From an uncultured Aquimarina sp. (GTDB taxonomy: Bacteria > Bacteroidota > Bacteroidia > Flavobacteriales > Flavobacteriaceae): 64,000 bases of DNA. Shown here in pieces: positions 30,893-38,739 of this stretch. The notes under the pieces were generated by a model. It saw only the letters and a program-made list of their open reading frames with translations, ran no database searches and had not been told where the DNA came from. The stretch is from contig NZ_CANLMP010000005.1 in assembly GCF_947492405.1 (NCBI RefSeq), forward strand, positions 124,001 through 188,000. Direction: 5' to 3'. How positions within the stretch are numbered: position 1 is the stretch's first letter; the number at the start of each line of letters is the position of its first letter. The translations under genes and the position numbers were made by a program.

Positions 30893-31648
30893 TTAACATT
30901 GAGTAGTTAATTTTAAAAACTCTTCTCTTTTTTCTTTGGAAATAGAAACTGTCATATTATTATCCATCAGTATGTAGCCTCCATCTGTCTTGATGTACTG
31001 TTTTATATGGTTAATATTAATTATAAAAGATCTATGAGGCTTATAGAAGTTAGATCTTTCTATCATCATATCATTAAAGTGCTTTAATGGTTTACTAATC
31101 AAAAGTTCGCCTTCAGATATCGAATATACTTTAGTATACATCCCATCTGCTTTAAAACAAATAATATCATCTAAGTCTAAAAAAAGTATACCATCAGCAA
31201 CAGGTAGTGCTACTTTGTTAAATTTATTGTTTCTAAAGATTGTAGGAGGCTCCTGTAAACGTTTATAGATTTGTTTTTTACCGATTACTTTTTCAGCCTT
31301 AGTAACAGCTTCTTTTATGAGTTGGGGACGTAATGGTTTTAATAAATAATCTATTGCCGAAAATTGAAATGCTTCTATCCCATATTCACGATAAGCTGTT
31401 GTAAAAACAATCTCAAAAGTTAAATCCTTTTCATCTATAAAATTAAGGATTTGTAATCCAGAATGCTCAGGCATTTCAATATCTAGGAATACGATCTGAG
31501 GTTGATATTTTTTTATCATAGCAACACCTGACAACAAATCTTCTGCTTCATAAATTTCTAAAACCTGAGGACAATACTCCTGCAGTGCAATTGTTAATAA
31601 TTGCCTGTTTTTTTTCTCATCATCTATAACTATAGCACAAATTTCCAT
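30893..31648 (-). CDS. LytTR-family response regulator
   Basis: A 251-residue, two-domain regulator. The receiver domain (about 1-125) has the acidic pocket (VIDDEKKN), the phosphoacceptor Asp in VFLDIEMPEHSG (about residue 56), FTTAY and the conserved Lys in YLLKPL. The LytTR DNA-binding domain (about 150-250) shows FLDLDDIICFKADGMYTKVY and FYKPHRSFIININHI. No sensor kinase of the LytS/YesM type is next to it, so its partner lies elsewhere. The first giant exported protein starts 124 bases downstream on the same strand, which makes control of that operon likely but unproven. Its leader or upstream region carries the 31732-31765 inverted repeat. Confidence 0.92.
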   Translation of the reverse strand: MEICAIVIDDEKKNRQLLTIALQEYCPQVLEIYEAEDLLSGVAMIKKYQPQIVFLDIEMPEHSGLQILNFIDEKDLTFEIVFTTAYREYGIEAFQFSAIDYLLKPLRPQLIKEAVTKAEKVIGKKQIYKRLQEPPTIFRNNKFNKVALPVADGILFLDLDDIICFKADGMYTKVYSISEGELLISKPLKHFNDMMIERSNFYKPHRSFIININHIKQYIKTDGGYILMDNNMTVSISKEKREEFLKLTTQC

Positions 31649-31731
31649 ACTGATTATTTAAATAGAACTGGGACTAAAATTATATTCATATCATCCTGCT
31701 TTTTTATTTTATATCACTCAGTTTAGAATGA

Positions 31732-31765
31732 TACCGGATAACAGATACCCCACAGTTATCCGGTA
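31732..31765. promoter_or_regulatory. Perfect 11-base inverted repeat between divergent regulators
   Basis: TACCGGATAAC and GTTATCCGGTA are separated by 12 bases, in the 284-base gap between the divergent LytTR and AraC genes. The pairing is perfect and GC-richer than its surroundings. No T-run follows on either side. It could be an operator for either regulator or an RNA hairpin in the LytTR leader. A TATTTTTG -7-like element on the minus strand (31820-31827) would place it inside that leader. Confidence 0.5.
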
Positions 31766-31900
31766 AACCAACTATACTCGTAACATTAGTATTATATCAT
31801 TATTACGATGTTAAGGCTGCAAAAATATTAGATATGTAAAAACATAAGGTTGTCAAAAACTGATGAGTTTCTCAAAAAACACTATTTATATAATTTTCAG

Positions 31901-31908
31901 TACATTTG
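31901..31908 (+). promoter_or_regulatory. Bacteroidota -7 promoter element for the AraC gene
   Basis: TACATTTG fits the TAnnTTTG element used by the primary sigma factor of Bacteroidota. It lies 24 bases before the ATG at 31933, which predicts a short leader. No clear -33 TTTG was found at the usual spacing. Confidence 0.45.
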
Positions 31909-31932
31909 TCATTAGATTTTTACCCCTAAAAT

Positions 31933-32862
31933 ATGTCTTCAAAATATCTTGATCGATACTATAATCACTTTAGTAAGAGCAGAAGAGAGGATCATAATCC
32001 ATTGGCCAAAGACAAAAATTATCTGATGCGGTTTAATACATTTTTACCGTATTCTTACGCAAGACAACAAAACTCATTAAGCCTGGTATATTCTAATTCG
32101 CTAAGCCCTATGAATTTGGTAACCAAAGAAAGATCTTCTAAGCTTAAAAAAGGCCACTTTACTATTATTAATCCTAATACTGATTGGGAGTTCTTATGTA
32201 AAGAAGAAGAAAGAATCGACGTTCTAAGCTTTGTTCTATCAGAAAAGTTGATCTCTAAATTCAGTCATTGTATACATACTAAGGAAACAAAACTACTTGA
32301 GGCTCCGTTTGAGGTTTCAAACTACGATGATTTATTTATAGAAAACACCTATAAAGCTTCCTATTCTGAGACTGGAAAATTCATGAAAAATCTACTTAAA
32401 ATAAGTAATAGTGAAGATTATGAGTTGTTGGAGCCTAATGAAATAGTTTTAGAACTTTTGGGAGTATTATACCAGGAACAGTCTAATTATCATAAACGAA
32501 TTAAACTTATAAAGGGTAAAAAAGAAGGTACTAAAAGAGAAGTTTTTAAAAGGACATTAGTCGCACATGATTATTTACACGATTCTTATCAAAGTAAAAA
32601 TATTGATATCGAAGAACTATCACTAATATCGGGACTTTCTGAATATCATTTATATAGTTCATTTAAAGCGATATATCAACAAACACCACATCAATATCTG
32701 AATCGTTTGCGCATGCAAAAAGCAAAACAACTAATAAATTCTGGAAAAATGACTATTTCGGAAATATCAGATACATTACAATTCCCAGATCTTCCTACTT
32801 TTAGTAAACTTTTTAAGAAAACATATGGTATTACACCTTCTAAATTAATCTACTCCATTTAA
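31933..32862 (+). CDS. AraC-family transcriptional regulator
   Basis: A 309-residue protein. The C-terminal 105 residues form the double helix-turn-helix of AraC proteins: IDIEELSLISGLSEYHLYSS, FKAIYQQTPHQYLNRLRMQKA, then TISEISDTLQFPDLPTFSKLF and KKTYGITPSKL (given in separate pieces). The N-terminal 190 residues may be a cupin-like sensing half, as in flavobacterial relatives, but no ligand can be proposed. It is transcribed away from the LytTR gene and converges with the methyltransferase-like gene; only 17 bases separate the two stops. Targets are unknown. The 31732-31765 dyad is a candidate for autoregulation. Confidence 0.9.
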   Translation: MSSKYLDRYYNHFSKSRREDHNPLAKDKNYLMRFNTFLPYSYARQQNSLSLVYSNSLSPMNLVTKERSSKLKKGHFTIINPNTDWEFLCKEEERIDVLSFVLSEKLISKFSHCIHTKETKLLEAPFEVSNYDDLFIENTYKASYSETGKFMKNLLKISNSEDYELLEPNEIVLELLGVLYQEQSNYHKRIKLIKGKKEGTKREVFKRTLVAHDYLHDSYQSKNIDIEELSLISGLSEYHLYSSFKAIYQQTPHQYLNRLRMQKAKQLINSGKMTISEISDTLQFPDLPTFSKLFKKTYGITPSKLIYSI

Positions 32863-32879
32863 TTTCCCCTGTTTTAAGA

Positions 32880-33503
32880 TTAAAAAAATTTAGGAAACAA
32901 TAACCAGCTTCTTTTTTTGTATGCTTCGAATTCCGGAAATTGGGAAAGAAAAACATCTTTTTGTTTCATTATCTTAAGAAATACGAAAAAAGTAAAACCT
33001 AGAATAATTACAAATGGCAGCCAATGTTTTGAAAACAGAGCAAGAGAAAGATACATAATTATTTCTCCGAAATAGTTAGGGTTTCTAGTTCTGCTAAACA
33101 TTCCTTCCATAATTAACCCTTTCTTATATTTTAATGTATAGTATTTCTGTATATCACTCACAAAATGAAAGAAGATCCCTATAATATAAAAAAATAAGAC
33201 TATTGATATAAAAAATGGTGAAGCTTTCACATGTTGACTAATCAATATAAATGGAGCTACATAATAGCCCAGCATCACTACAAAAACAGAAAAAAAACCT
33301 TCTAGTACAGGAATCTGAGCTTTGAAACCTTCATCTCTGAACCAATAATACTTTAGAAACCATAAGATTGAATAGGTTCCATGAAGAGCCAAATACATAT
33401 AAGCTTCTATAGAGAAATTATCATATAAAAACATCAACCCCAGAACTAAAGGAATAATTAACAATTTATGAATATTTATATATAAAGCTCGTGTGCTTTT
33501 CAT
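32880..33503 (-). CDS. Small integral membrane methyltransferase-like protein
   Basis: A 207-residue protein with four or five hydrophobic segments. The motif FSRTRNPNYFGEI (about residues 145-157) and the end FPEFEAYKKRSWLLFPKFF match the DUF1295/isoprenylcysteine-methyltransferase-like membrane fold shared by phospholipid methyltransferases and steroid 5-alpha-reductases. In such proteins the RxPxY segment helps bind the cofactor. The substrate is unknown; membrane lipid or isoprenoid modification is reasonable. It starts 23 bases after the histidine kinase on the same strand, so it is probably co-transcribed with the two-component pair, perhaps as part of an envelope response. Confidence 0.75.
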   Translation of the reverse strand: MKSTRALYINIHKLLIIPLVLGLMFLYDNFSIEAYMYLALHGTYSILWFLKYYWFRDEGFKAQIPVLEGFFSVFVVMLGYYVAPFILISQHVKASPFFISIVLFFYIIGIFFHFVSDIQKYYTLKYKKGLIMEGMFSRTRNPNYFGEIIMYLSLALFSKHWLPFVIILGFTFFVFLKIMKQKDVFLSQFPEFEAYKKRSWLLFPKFF

Positions 33504-33526
33504 TTTCCTTTAATTTACATGGTATT

Positions 33527-34870
33527 CTAAAAAACTAAACTAAACACGGTACCTTCTGTTTCTTTACTACTTACCAGAATTTTACCTTTATGGAGTAACA
33601 TAATCTGTTTACAAAGACTTAGTCCGATACCGCTACCTGTCGTTTTACTAGTAAAAAACGGAATAAAAATACTCTCCATAATATCTTGTGGAATTCCAGA
33701 ACCATTATCGTATACTTTAATTACAATATTTCTATTCGGTTTCTGTTCAGCAATTACTCGTATTTCTGGATTAGCTTTATGCTTACAAGCATCTACAGCA
33801 TTTAAGATCAGATTAATCAAAACTTGTTCGATTAAATAGCTATCAATATTCAATTCTAATTTTGGAGGTACTACTTTAAAATCAATAGTAATATTTTTTA
33901 CATCCAAAGAAGGTTGCATTAGCAATTGTATATTATCAAAAAGTTCAGCAATCTTCTTTTTCTCTAGATTTAGATGTGTTACTTTGTTGAGACTACGATA
34001 GGTTTTAGCGAATTTCAATAAACCTTCACTCCTATTTTTTATAGTTTTTACGCCTGAATTCACATCTTCTAATTCCAATGGATACTCTTTAGGGTTATCT
34101 AAAGTAAGCTGCAAATGTGATTGTAAAGTATCTGCCAGAGAAGAAATTGGTGCAATAGAATTCATAATTTCATGAGTCATTACACTTAGTAATTTTTTCC
34201 AGGCTTCCGACTCATTTTTGTTTAATGTATCATCAATATTTTGTAAAACGATAAGTTTAAACGGATCATCCTTAACCTGAAAAACTGTATCAGAAATTAA
34301 TACCTTTATCTTTTCATTCTGAACGGCTATCGAAATTGAGTTCGGCTCTTTATGATAGGTTTCAAAAACGGCGTCGTACAAATCAGGTTTTCTTTTTTCT
34401 ACAAAGCGAATATTCTTAAATGAAGGAAAATCTAATGTCTCTCTAAATGAATCGTTGGACCATAACACATCTCCTGTTTCGAGATTATAAGCAATAATAC
34501 CAATATCTACCATCTCCAGTATCTTCTGAAGATATACATATTGTGCTTCATTTTGAGAGTTTATATCTTTGATAGTACGATTCACTTCATTAAAGCCTTT
34601 ATAAAGAAATCTTATATCCCTAGGGCCTCTATCCTCAGGAAACCATCTGGAAAAATCTCGATACTTAACCGCTTCAAAGAAATCATCCATAACGACAAAA
34701 CGACGTTTGACAAAATTATAAGTAGTATATCCAATATATAAGATTATAAATGTAATACCTGCAGCGATACTTGTATAGTCCTTAACAATAGCATACACCA
34801 AACCTAGTATCAAGGAAACCAAAATTAGAATCCTTATGAATAGTCTAAAAATGTAACCGTTATAGTTCAT
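33527..34870 (-). CDS. Membrane sensor histidine kinase, partner of the NtrC-type regulator
   Basis: A 447-residue kinase. Two hydrophobic segments lie at about 8-28 and 33-52 with almost no loop between them, so sensing is likely within the membrane or cytoplasmic. A PAS-like region follows (about 110-215; VDIGIIAYNLETGDVLWSND). The H-box is SVMTHEIMNSIAPISSLADT (His about 235). The ATPase boxes are the N-box LINLILNAVDACKH and the G-boxes YDNGSGIP, PFFTSKTTGSGIGLSLCKQI. Its ATG overlaps the end of the regulator gene by 11 bases (34860-34870), which indicates translational coupling and pairing. It should control the sigma-54-type regulator and, through it, the divergent efflux locus. Confidence 0.93.
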   Translation of the reverse strand: MNYNGYIFRLFIRILILVSLILGLVYAIVKDYTSIAAGITFIILYIGYTTYNFVKRRFVVMDDFFEAVKYRDFSRWFPEDRGPRDIRFLYKGFNEVNRTIKDINSQNEAQYVYLQKILEMVDIGIIAYNLETGDVLWSNDSFRETLDFPSFKNIRFVEKRKPDLYDAVFETYHKEPNSISIAVQNEKIKVLISDTVFQVKDDPFKLIVLQNIDDTLNKNESEAWKKLLSVMTHEIMNSIAPISSLADTLQSHLQLTLDNPKEYPLELEDVNSGVKTIKNRSEGLLKFAKTYRSLNKVTHLNLEKKKIAELFDNIQLLMQPSLDVKNITIDFKVVPPKLELNIDSYLIEQVLINLILNAVDACKHKANPEIRVIAEQKPNRNIVIKVYDNGSGIPQDIMESIFIPFFTSKTTGSGIGLSLCKQIMLLHKGKILVSSKETEGTVFSLVF

Positions 34871-36206
34871 ACTTATCTAACCTTCGGTATAATGCTGCTC
34901 TAGTAATTCCTAGTTCTTTTGCAGATTTCGAAACATTTCCTTTATTTTTTTCTAGAACGGTAAGAATTGCATTTTTTTCTATACTATCTAAATTCATTGT
35001 TACAGCAGAAGTTTTAGTAGTTTGTCTTTCTATAGAAGAAAAAACTAAATCTTCTGGTTTTAATACATTACCATCAGTCATAATTACAGCGCGCTCTAGG
35101 ACATATTGTAATTCTCTTACATTACCAGGAAAATCATGTTTTTTCAATTTAGAAATAAAACCTGAATCTAATGAGAACGTACTTTTATTATATTTATCCG
35201 CATAAATATTAATAAAATGCTTTGCCAGCAGCGTAATATCTGTTCCTCTATCTCGTAATGGAGGCATCATAATATCTACTGTATTAATTCTATAAATTAA
35301 GTCCTTCCTGAACTTTTGTTCATCCGCTAAAACTTGTGGTTCAATATTAGTTGCACAAATTAGTCTAATATCAATAGAAATCGCTTCATTAGATCCTAAT
35401 GGAGTAACCAACCTGTTCTGCAAAACTGTTAATAAACGTACTTGTTGTCCTAAAGTAATATTGCCTATTTCATCTAAAAACAAAGTTCCTCCGTTAGCAG
35501 CTTCGAATCGCCCTACTCTATCTTCTTTAGCATCTGTAAAAGCTCCCTTTTTATAACCAAACAATTCACTCTCAAAAAGTGATGAAGTCAATGCGCCTAC
35601 ATCTACTTTTACAAAAGGCTTATCCTTTCTGTTAGAATTGTCGTGTAGTGCTCTTGCTATTAAATCTTTTCCTGTACCATTTTCACCAAGAATTAGAACA
35701 TTAGCATCAGTAGGAGCCACTTTTTTTAGTTTTAAAAACACATCCTTAATCGCATCACTTTCTCCTATAATTGTATTCGTTCCTGGTTGAGTAACATTAT
35801 TTTTTGAATCCTTAGATTTTTTAGATTGTAATAAAGTAGTAATCGTGTTTATGATCTTTTCATTCTTCCATGGCTTCACTAAAAAATCAGAAGCTCCTTC
35901 CTTTAATGCACGAATTGCCAAATCAATATCGGCATAAGCCGTAATCAAAATGACATCAGTACCGGGCTTTTTTTCCTTTATTTTATTCAACCAGAAGATC
36001 CCTTCATTACCCGTATTAACCAGACCATTAAAATTCATATCCAGAATAATAATATCAAATTTTTTCTGCTCTATTTGTGAACCTATATTGCTGGGATTCT
36101 TTTCTATAACAACCTCTCTAACCAAAGGTTTTAATAAAAGACGTAATGCAGTTAGTACATCTACATCATCATCTATAACTAATATTGTAGCTTCCTTTAA
36201 TACCAT
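34860..36206 (-). CDS. NtrC-family sigma-54-dependent response regulator
   Basis: A 448-residue protein with three domains. The receiver domain (about 1-125) has VIDDD, Asp in IIILDMNF, ITAYAD and LVKPW. The AAA+ domain (about 145-375) has Walker A (GENGTGKD), Walker B (GGTLFLDEIGN) and the arginine-finger region (FRKDLIYRIN). The Fis-type helix-turn-helix is at the end (NKGNVSKSAKELGITRAALY). The sigma-54 contact loop reads GAFTDA, not GAFTGA. Such variants occur in Bacteroidota, to my recollection. It starts 90 bases from the GTGT-N11-ACAC dyad upstream of the divergent efflux unit, and a second dyad precedes the second unit, so both are its likely enhancer sites. It probably senses envelope stress or a toxic compound through its kinase. 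Confidence 0.93.
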   Translation of the reverse strand: MVLKEATILVIDDDVDVLTALRLLLKPLVREVVIEKNPSNIGSQIEQKKFDIIILDMNFNGLVNTGNEGIFWLNKIKEKKPGTDVILITAYADIDLAIRALKEGASDFLVKPWKNEKIINTITTLLQSKKSKDSKNNVTQPGTNTIIGESDAIKDVFLKLKKVAPTDANVLILGENGTGKDLIARALHDNSNRKDKPFVKVDVGALTSSLFESELFGYKKGAFTDAKEDRVGRFEAANGGTLFLDEIGNITLGQQVRLLTVLQNRLVTPLGSNEAISIDIRLICATNIEPQVLADEQKFRKDLIYRINTVDIMMPPLRDRGTDITLLAKHFINIYADKYNKSTFSLDSGFISKLKKHDFPGNVRELQYVLERAVIMTDGNVLKPEDLVFSSIERQTTKTSAVTMNLDSIEKNAILTVLEKNKGNVSKSAKELGITRAALYRRLDKYEL

Positions 36207-36295
36207 TGATACAATATTACAATATTATATTCAGCATATAAAAATTAGAAAACAAAATATTACAGATCTTTAGATGTACCGTTTTCGAACACAAA

Positions 36296-36314
36296 GTGTA
36301 TCGAAATCGTACAC
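36296..36314 (+). promoter_or_regulatory. Putative enhancer site 1 for the NtrC-type regulator
   Basis: GTGTATCGAAATCGTACAC, a dyad with 5-base arms (GTGTA/TACAC). An inverted partial copy (TCGAACAC) lies 3 bases to its left. The near-identical 19-mer at 58352-58370 lies the same distance, 51 bases, from an identical promoter-like block. It sits between the divergent regulator gene and efflux unit 1. Confidence 0.7.
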
Positions 36315-36364
36315 TTTTATTTACACAAAAAAACATTATCCATTGAAAAACAGTGACTTATGTT

Positions 36365-36384
36365 TTTGGCATTATCTTGACTAT
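36365..36384 (+). promoter_or_regulatory. Sigma-54-like promoter of efflux unit 1
   Basis: TTTGGCATTATCTTGACTAT. TTTGGCA matches a -24 element, and TTGA lies at the -12 place but one base closer than the consensus spacing. TTATGTTTTTGGCATTATCT is repeated base for base before the ninth permease. Transcription would start about 40 bases before the small peptide gene. Confidence 0.6.
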
Positions 36385-36438
36385 GTAATTGATGTACAAA
36401 AATAAGATTAAAAGCATAACGAGATAATTCATAATATA

Positions 36439-36669
36439 ATGAGCAAATTAATTTTAATTCTAATCATAACTCTAGTAACTTTTTTTTACGGGCAAGACAT
36501 TAGCGAATCAAATCCAATAAAACAAGAGGATTCCGCAGCTAAAAACTCTTCAACTACAGTACTAAAAGAAGTGAAGCTTCCCAATACTTCTATAGTCATT
36601 ATCGATCGAAATAATGTACTGTACGATAATGTACTTGAATTTTCAAGCTCTAAAAACAAAACAAACTAA
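36439..36669 (+). CDS. Small secreted peptide at the head of efflux unit 1
   Basis: A 76-residue protein. Residues 1-19 form a signal peptide (KLILILIITLVTFFYGQ, cut near the GQD). The mature 57 residues are polar (SESNPIKQEDSAAKNSS, then VKLPNTSIVIIDRNNVLYDN). There are no cysteines and no known motif. It is the first frame after the regulated promoter and ends 36 bases before the adaptor gene, so it would be made with the pump. It might be an accessory or sensor peptide, or the remains of a longer protein. The function is unknown. It has a proper start, a signal and operon context, so I consider it real. Confidence 0.65.
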   Translation: MSKLILILIITLVTFFYGQDISESNPIKQEDSAAKNSSTTVLKEVKLPNTSIVIIDRNNVLYDNVLEFSSSKNKTN

Positions 36670-36705
36670 ATCAACTAATTAGCATCAATAATCAAAAAGC
36701 CAAAC

Positions 36706-37956
36706 ATGGACGTTCCAATTCAAAAAAAGAAATTCTCAAAATCCCGTATCGCAATGACGATAGGTGGTTTAGCAATATTAGCATTGATACTCTTTGTATT
36801 CATACAGTCTTCTGGGGGTTCTAAATTAAACGTAGAAAAAGAGCGTATTGCTATCAATACCATTAAGAAAGACGTGTTTCAGGAAAATATCCCAGTAAAT
36901 GGAATTGTATTACCTATCACTACTATTTATCTAGATGCTCTGGAAGGTGGTAGAGTTGAAGAAAAGTTTGTAGAAGATGGTGCTATTATGAAAAAAGGAG
37001 AGCCAATTCTAAGATTATCTAATACTGATCTGGAATTAAGCCTAATCAATCAGGAAACATCAGTATACAATTTATTAACCCAGATGCAAATCTCTCAAAA
37101 CGCTGCTCGTCAAAATACTATTAACAGACGAAATCAATTCACAGATGTAGAAAATAGTCTTATTGAAGCTAAACGTCTTTATGAACTTAATAAAAAATTA
37201 TATGATAAAGGAGCAGTTGGTCGTCAGGAATATGAATCTTCTGAAAACGATTATAACTATCAAAGACAGCGTATGCAATTGGCTAAACAAGTATTGAGTC
37301 AGGATTCTTCTGCTACAAAACAAGAACTTAGCCAAGCTCAAAGTTCATATGCAAGAACACAAAGTGCATTAGAATTAATGCGTAAAAAAGTAGGTGATCT
37401 TGTCGTTCGTGCTCCTGTAGATGGCCAACTAACATCATTGGATGCAGAAATTGGACAATCAAAAAACAAAGGAGAACGTCTGGGACAAATTGATGTTTTA
37501 AGTGGATTCAAAGTGCGCGTAGATATTGATGAACACTATATTTCCAGAATTTATAATGGTCAAAAAGGAACCTTTACTTTTAATAACAAAACCTATACAC
37601 TAATCATCAAAAAAGTATTTACACAAGTTACCAATGGACGTTTTCAGGTGGATATGCAATTCGAAAGCGATGTCCCTGAAGGAATTCGTAGAGGACAGAA
37701 CCTACAAATTCGTGTCGCCTTAAGTGCAGAAAAGCAAGCGCTGCTTATTCCTAAAGGTGGATTTTTTCAGAAAACAGGTGGTAATTGGATTTTTAAAGTA
37801 AGTGATGGCGGAAGCAGTGCGTATAAAGTAAATATCCGTTTAGGAAGCCAAAACACAGAATATTATGAAGTTATCGAAGGATTATTACCAGGTGATCAAG
37901 TAGTAACATCTAGTTATGACAGTTTTGGAGACACAGAAGAATTAATATTAAAGTAA
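36706..37956 (+). CDS. Periplasmic adaptor (membrane fusion protein, MacA/HlyD type)
   Basis: A 416-residue protein anchored by one N-terminal membrane helix (MTIGGLAILALILFVFIQSS, about 18-37). Next come a barrel-sandwich half (GGRVEEKFVEDGAIMKKGEP), a long coiled-coil hairpin (about 110-225, Gln/Arg/Glu-rich) and the second half (DLVVRAPVDGQLTSLDAEIG). A beta-barrel domain and a membrane-proximal domain (GLLPGDQVVTSSYDSFG) complete it. Such adaptors bridge an inner-membrane ABC permease to a TolC channel. It is the only adaptor in the locus, so all nine permeases would have to share it or work without one. It lies 46 bases upstream of the first ATPase, with the 37971 repeat in between. Confidence 0.93.
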   Translation: MDVPIQKKKFSKSRIAMTIGGLAILALILFVFIQSSGGSKLNVEKERIAINTIKKDVFQENIPVNGIVLPITTIYLDALEGGRVEEKFVEDGAIMKKGEPILRLSNTDLELSLINQETSVYNLLTQMQISQNAARQNTINRRNQFTDVENSLIEAKRLYELNKKLYDKGAVGRQEYESSENDYNYQRQRMQLAKQVLSQDSSATKQELSQAQSSYARTQSALELMRKKVGDLVVRAPVDGQLTSLDAEIGQSKNKGERLGQIDVLSGFKVRVDIDEHYISRIYNGQKGTFTFNNKTYTLIIKKVFTQVTNGRFQVDMQFESDVPEGIRRGQNLQIRVALSAEKQALLIPKGGFFQKTGGNWIFKVSDGGSSAYKVNIRLGSQNTEYYEVIEGLLPGDQVVTSSYDSFGDTEELILK

Positions 37957-37970
37957 AAGAAATCAATCTG

Positions 37971-37985
37971 TCCGCCTCAGGCGGA
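37971..37985. repeat. Short gene-leader inverted repeat
   Basis: TCCGCCTCAGGCGGA, 7-base arms around a single C: the cleanest copy of the family that also precedes ORFs at 43614 and 50979. It is preceded by AATCAATCTG and followed by TTAAATAATCGAA. It lies within the operon, 18-32 bases before the ATPase start. Confidence 0.65.
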
Positions 37986-38002
37986 TTAAATAATCGAATG
38001 TA

Positions 38003-38680
38003 ATGATACAAATAACAGACTTAGAAAAATTTTATAGAACAGAAGAGGTACAAACCATAGCATTAAACAAACTATCTTTTAGCGTAAAAGAAGGAGAGTT
38101 TGTAGCAATCATGGGGCCTTCTGGTTGTGGCAAGTCAACTTTACTAAACATTTTAGGATTGCTGGATGATCCTGATGGGGGAAGTTTCAAATTTAATGGC
38201 GAAGAAGTTGCCGGTTATAAAGAACGTAAACGATCAGACTTACGTAAACATAATGTAGGATTTGTTTTTCAGAGTTTTAATCTAATCGATGAGCTTACTG
38301 TTTTCGAAAACGTAGAATTACCCTTGATATATACCGGTGTTAAACCTGCAGAACGCAAAAAACGTGTAGAAGAAGTGCTTGAAAAAATGCAAATCATGCA
38401 CCGTCGTAATCATTTCCCACAACAATTATCCGGTGGACAACAACAGCGAGTTGCCGTAGCTAGAGCAGTAGTTAATAATCCTAAGCTTATTCTTGCCGAT
38501 GAACCTACAGGAAATTTAGATAGTACCAATGGAAATGAAGTGATGGATTTATTAATTGAACTTAATGAAGCAGGAACCACCATCATTATGGTAACGCACA
38601 GTGAGCACGATGCTAAATACAGTCACCGAATTATCCGAATGTTAGATGGGCAAAAAGTGACAGAAAACATATTAACATAA
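38003..38680 (+). CDS. ABC transporter ATPase 1 (MacB/LolD type)
   Basis: A 225-residue nucleotide-binding protein of the LolD/MacB group. All motifs are canonical: Walker A GPSGCGKST (about residues 36-44), Q-loop VFQSFNLIDELT, signature LSGGQQQRVAVARA, Walker B LILADEPTGNLDS with an intact D-loop, and H-loop VTHSEHD. It has no membrane part, so it must pair with separate permeases; eight follow directly. It is 59 bases upstream of the first of them. In MacB-type mechanotransmission pumps, ATP hydrolysis drives periplasmic movements and not substrate passage through the membrane. Confidence 0.95.
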   Translation: MIQITDLEKFYRTEEVQTIALNKLSFSVKEGEFVAIMGPSGCGKSTLLNILGLLDDPDGGSFKFNGEEVAGYKERKRSDLRKHNVGFVFQSFNLIDELTVFENVELPLIYTGVKPAERKKRVEEVLEKMQIMHRRNHFPQQLSGGQQQRVAVARAVVNNPKLILADEPTGNLDSTNGNEVMDLLIELNEAGTTIIMVTHSEHDAKYSHRIIRMLDGQKVTENILT

Positions 38681-38739
38681 TAGCAGAGGTTATTCATCAA
38701 TCTATAATCAATCAAAATCGAATCAGCAAATCAATAATT

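Noticed and set aside
35950..36273. Plus-strand 107-residue frame
   Set aside because: It lies almost wholly inside the NtrC-type regulator on the opposite strand, shows no signal or motif, and reads through the regulator start.
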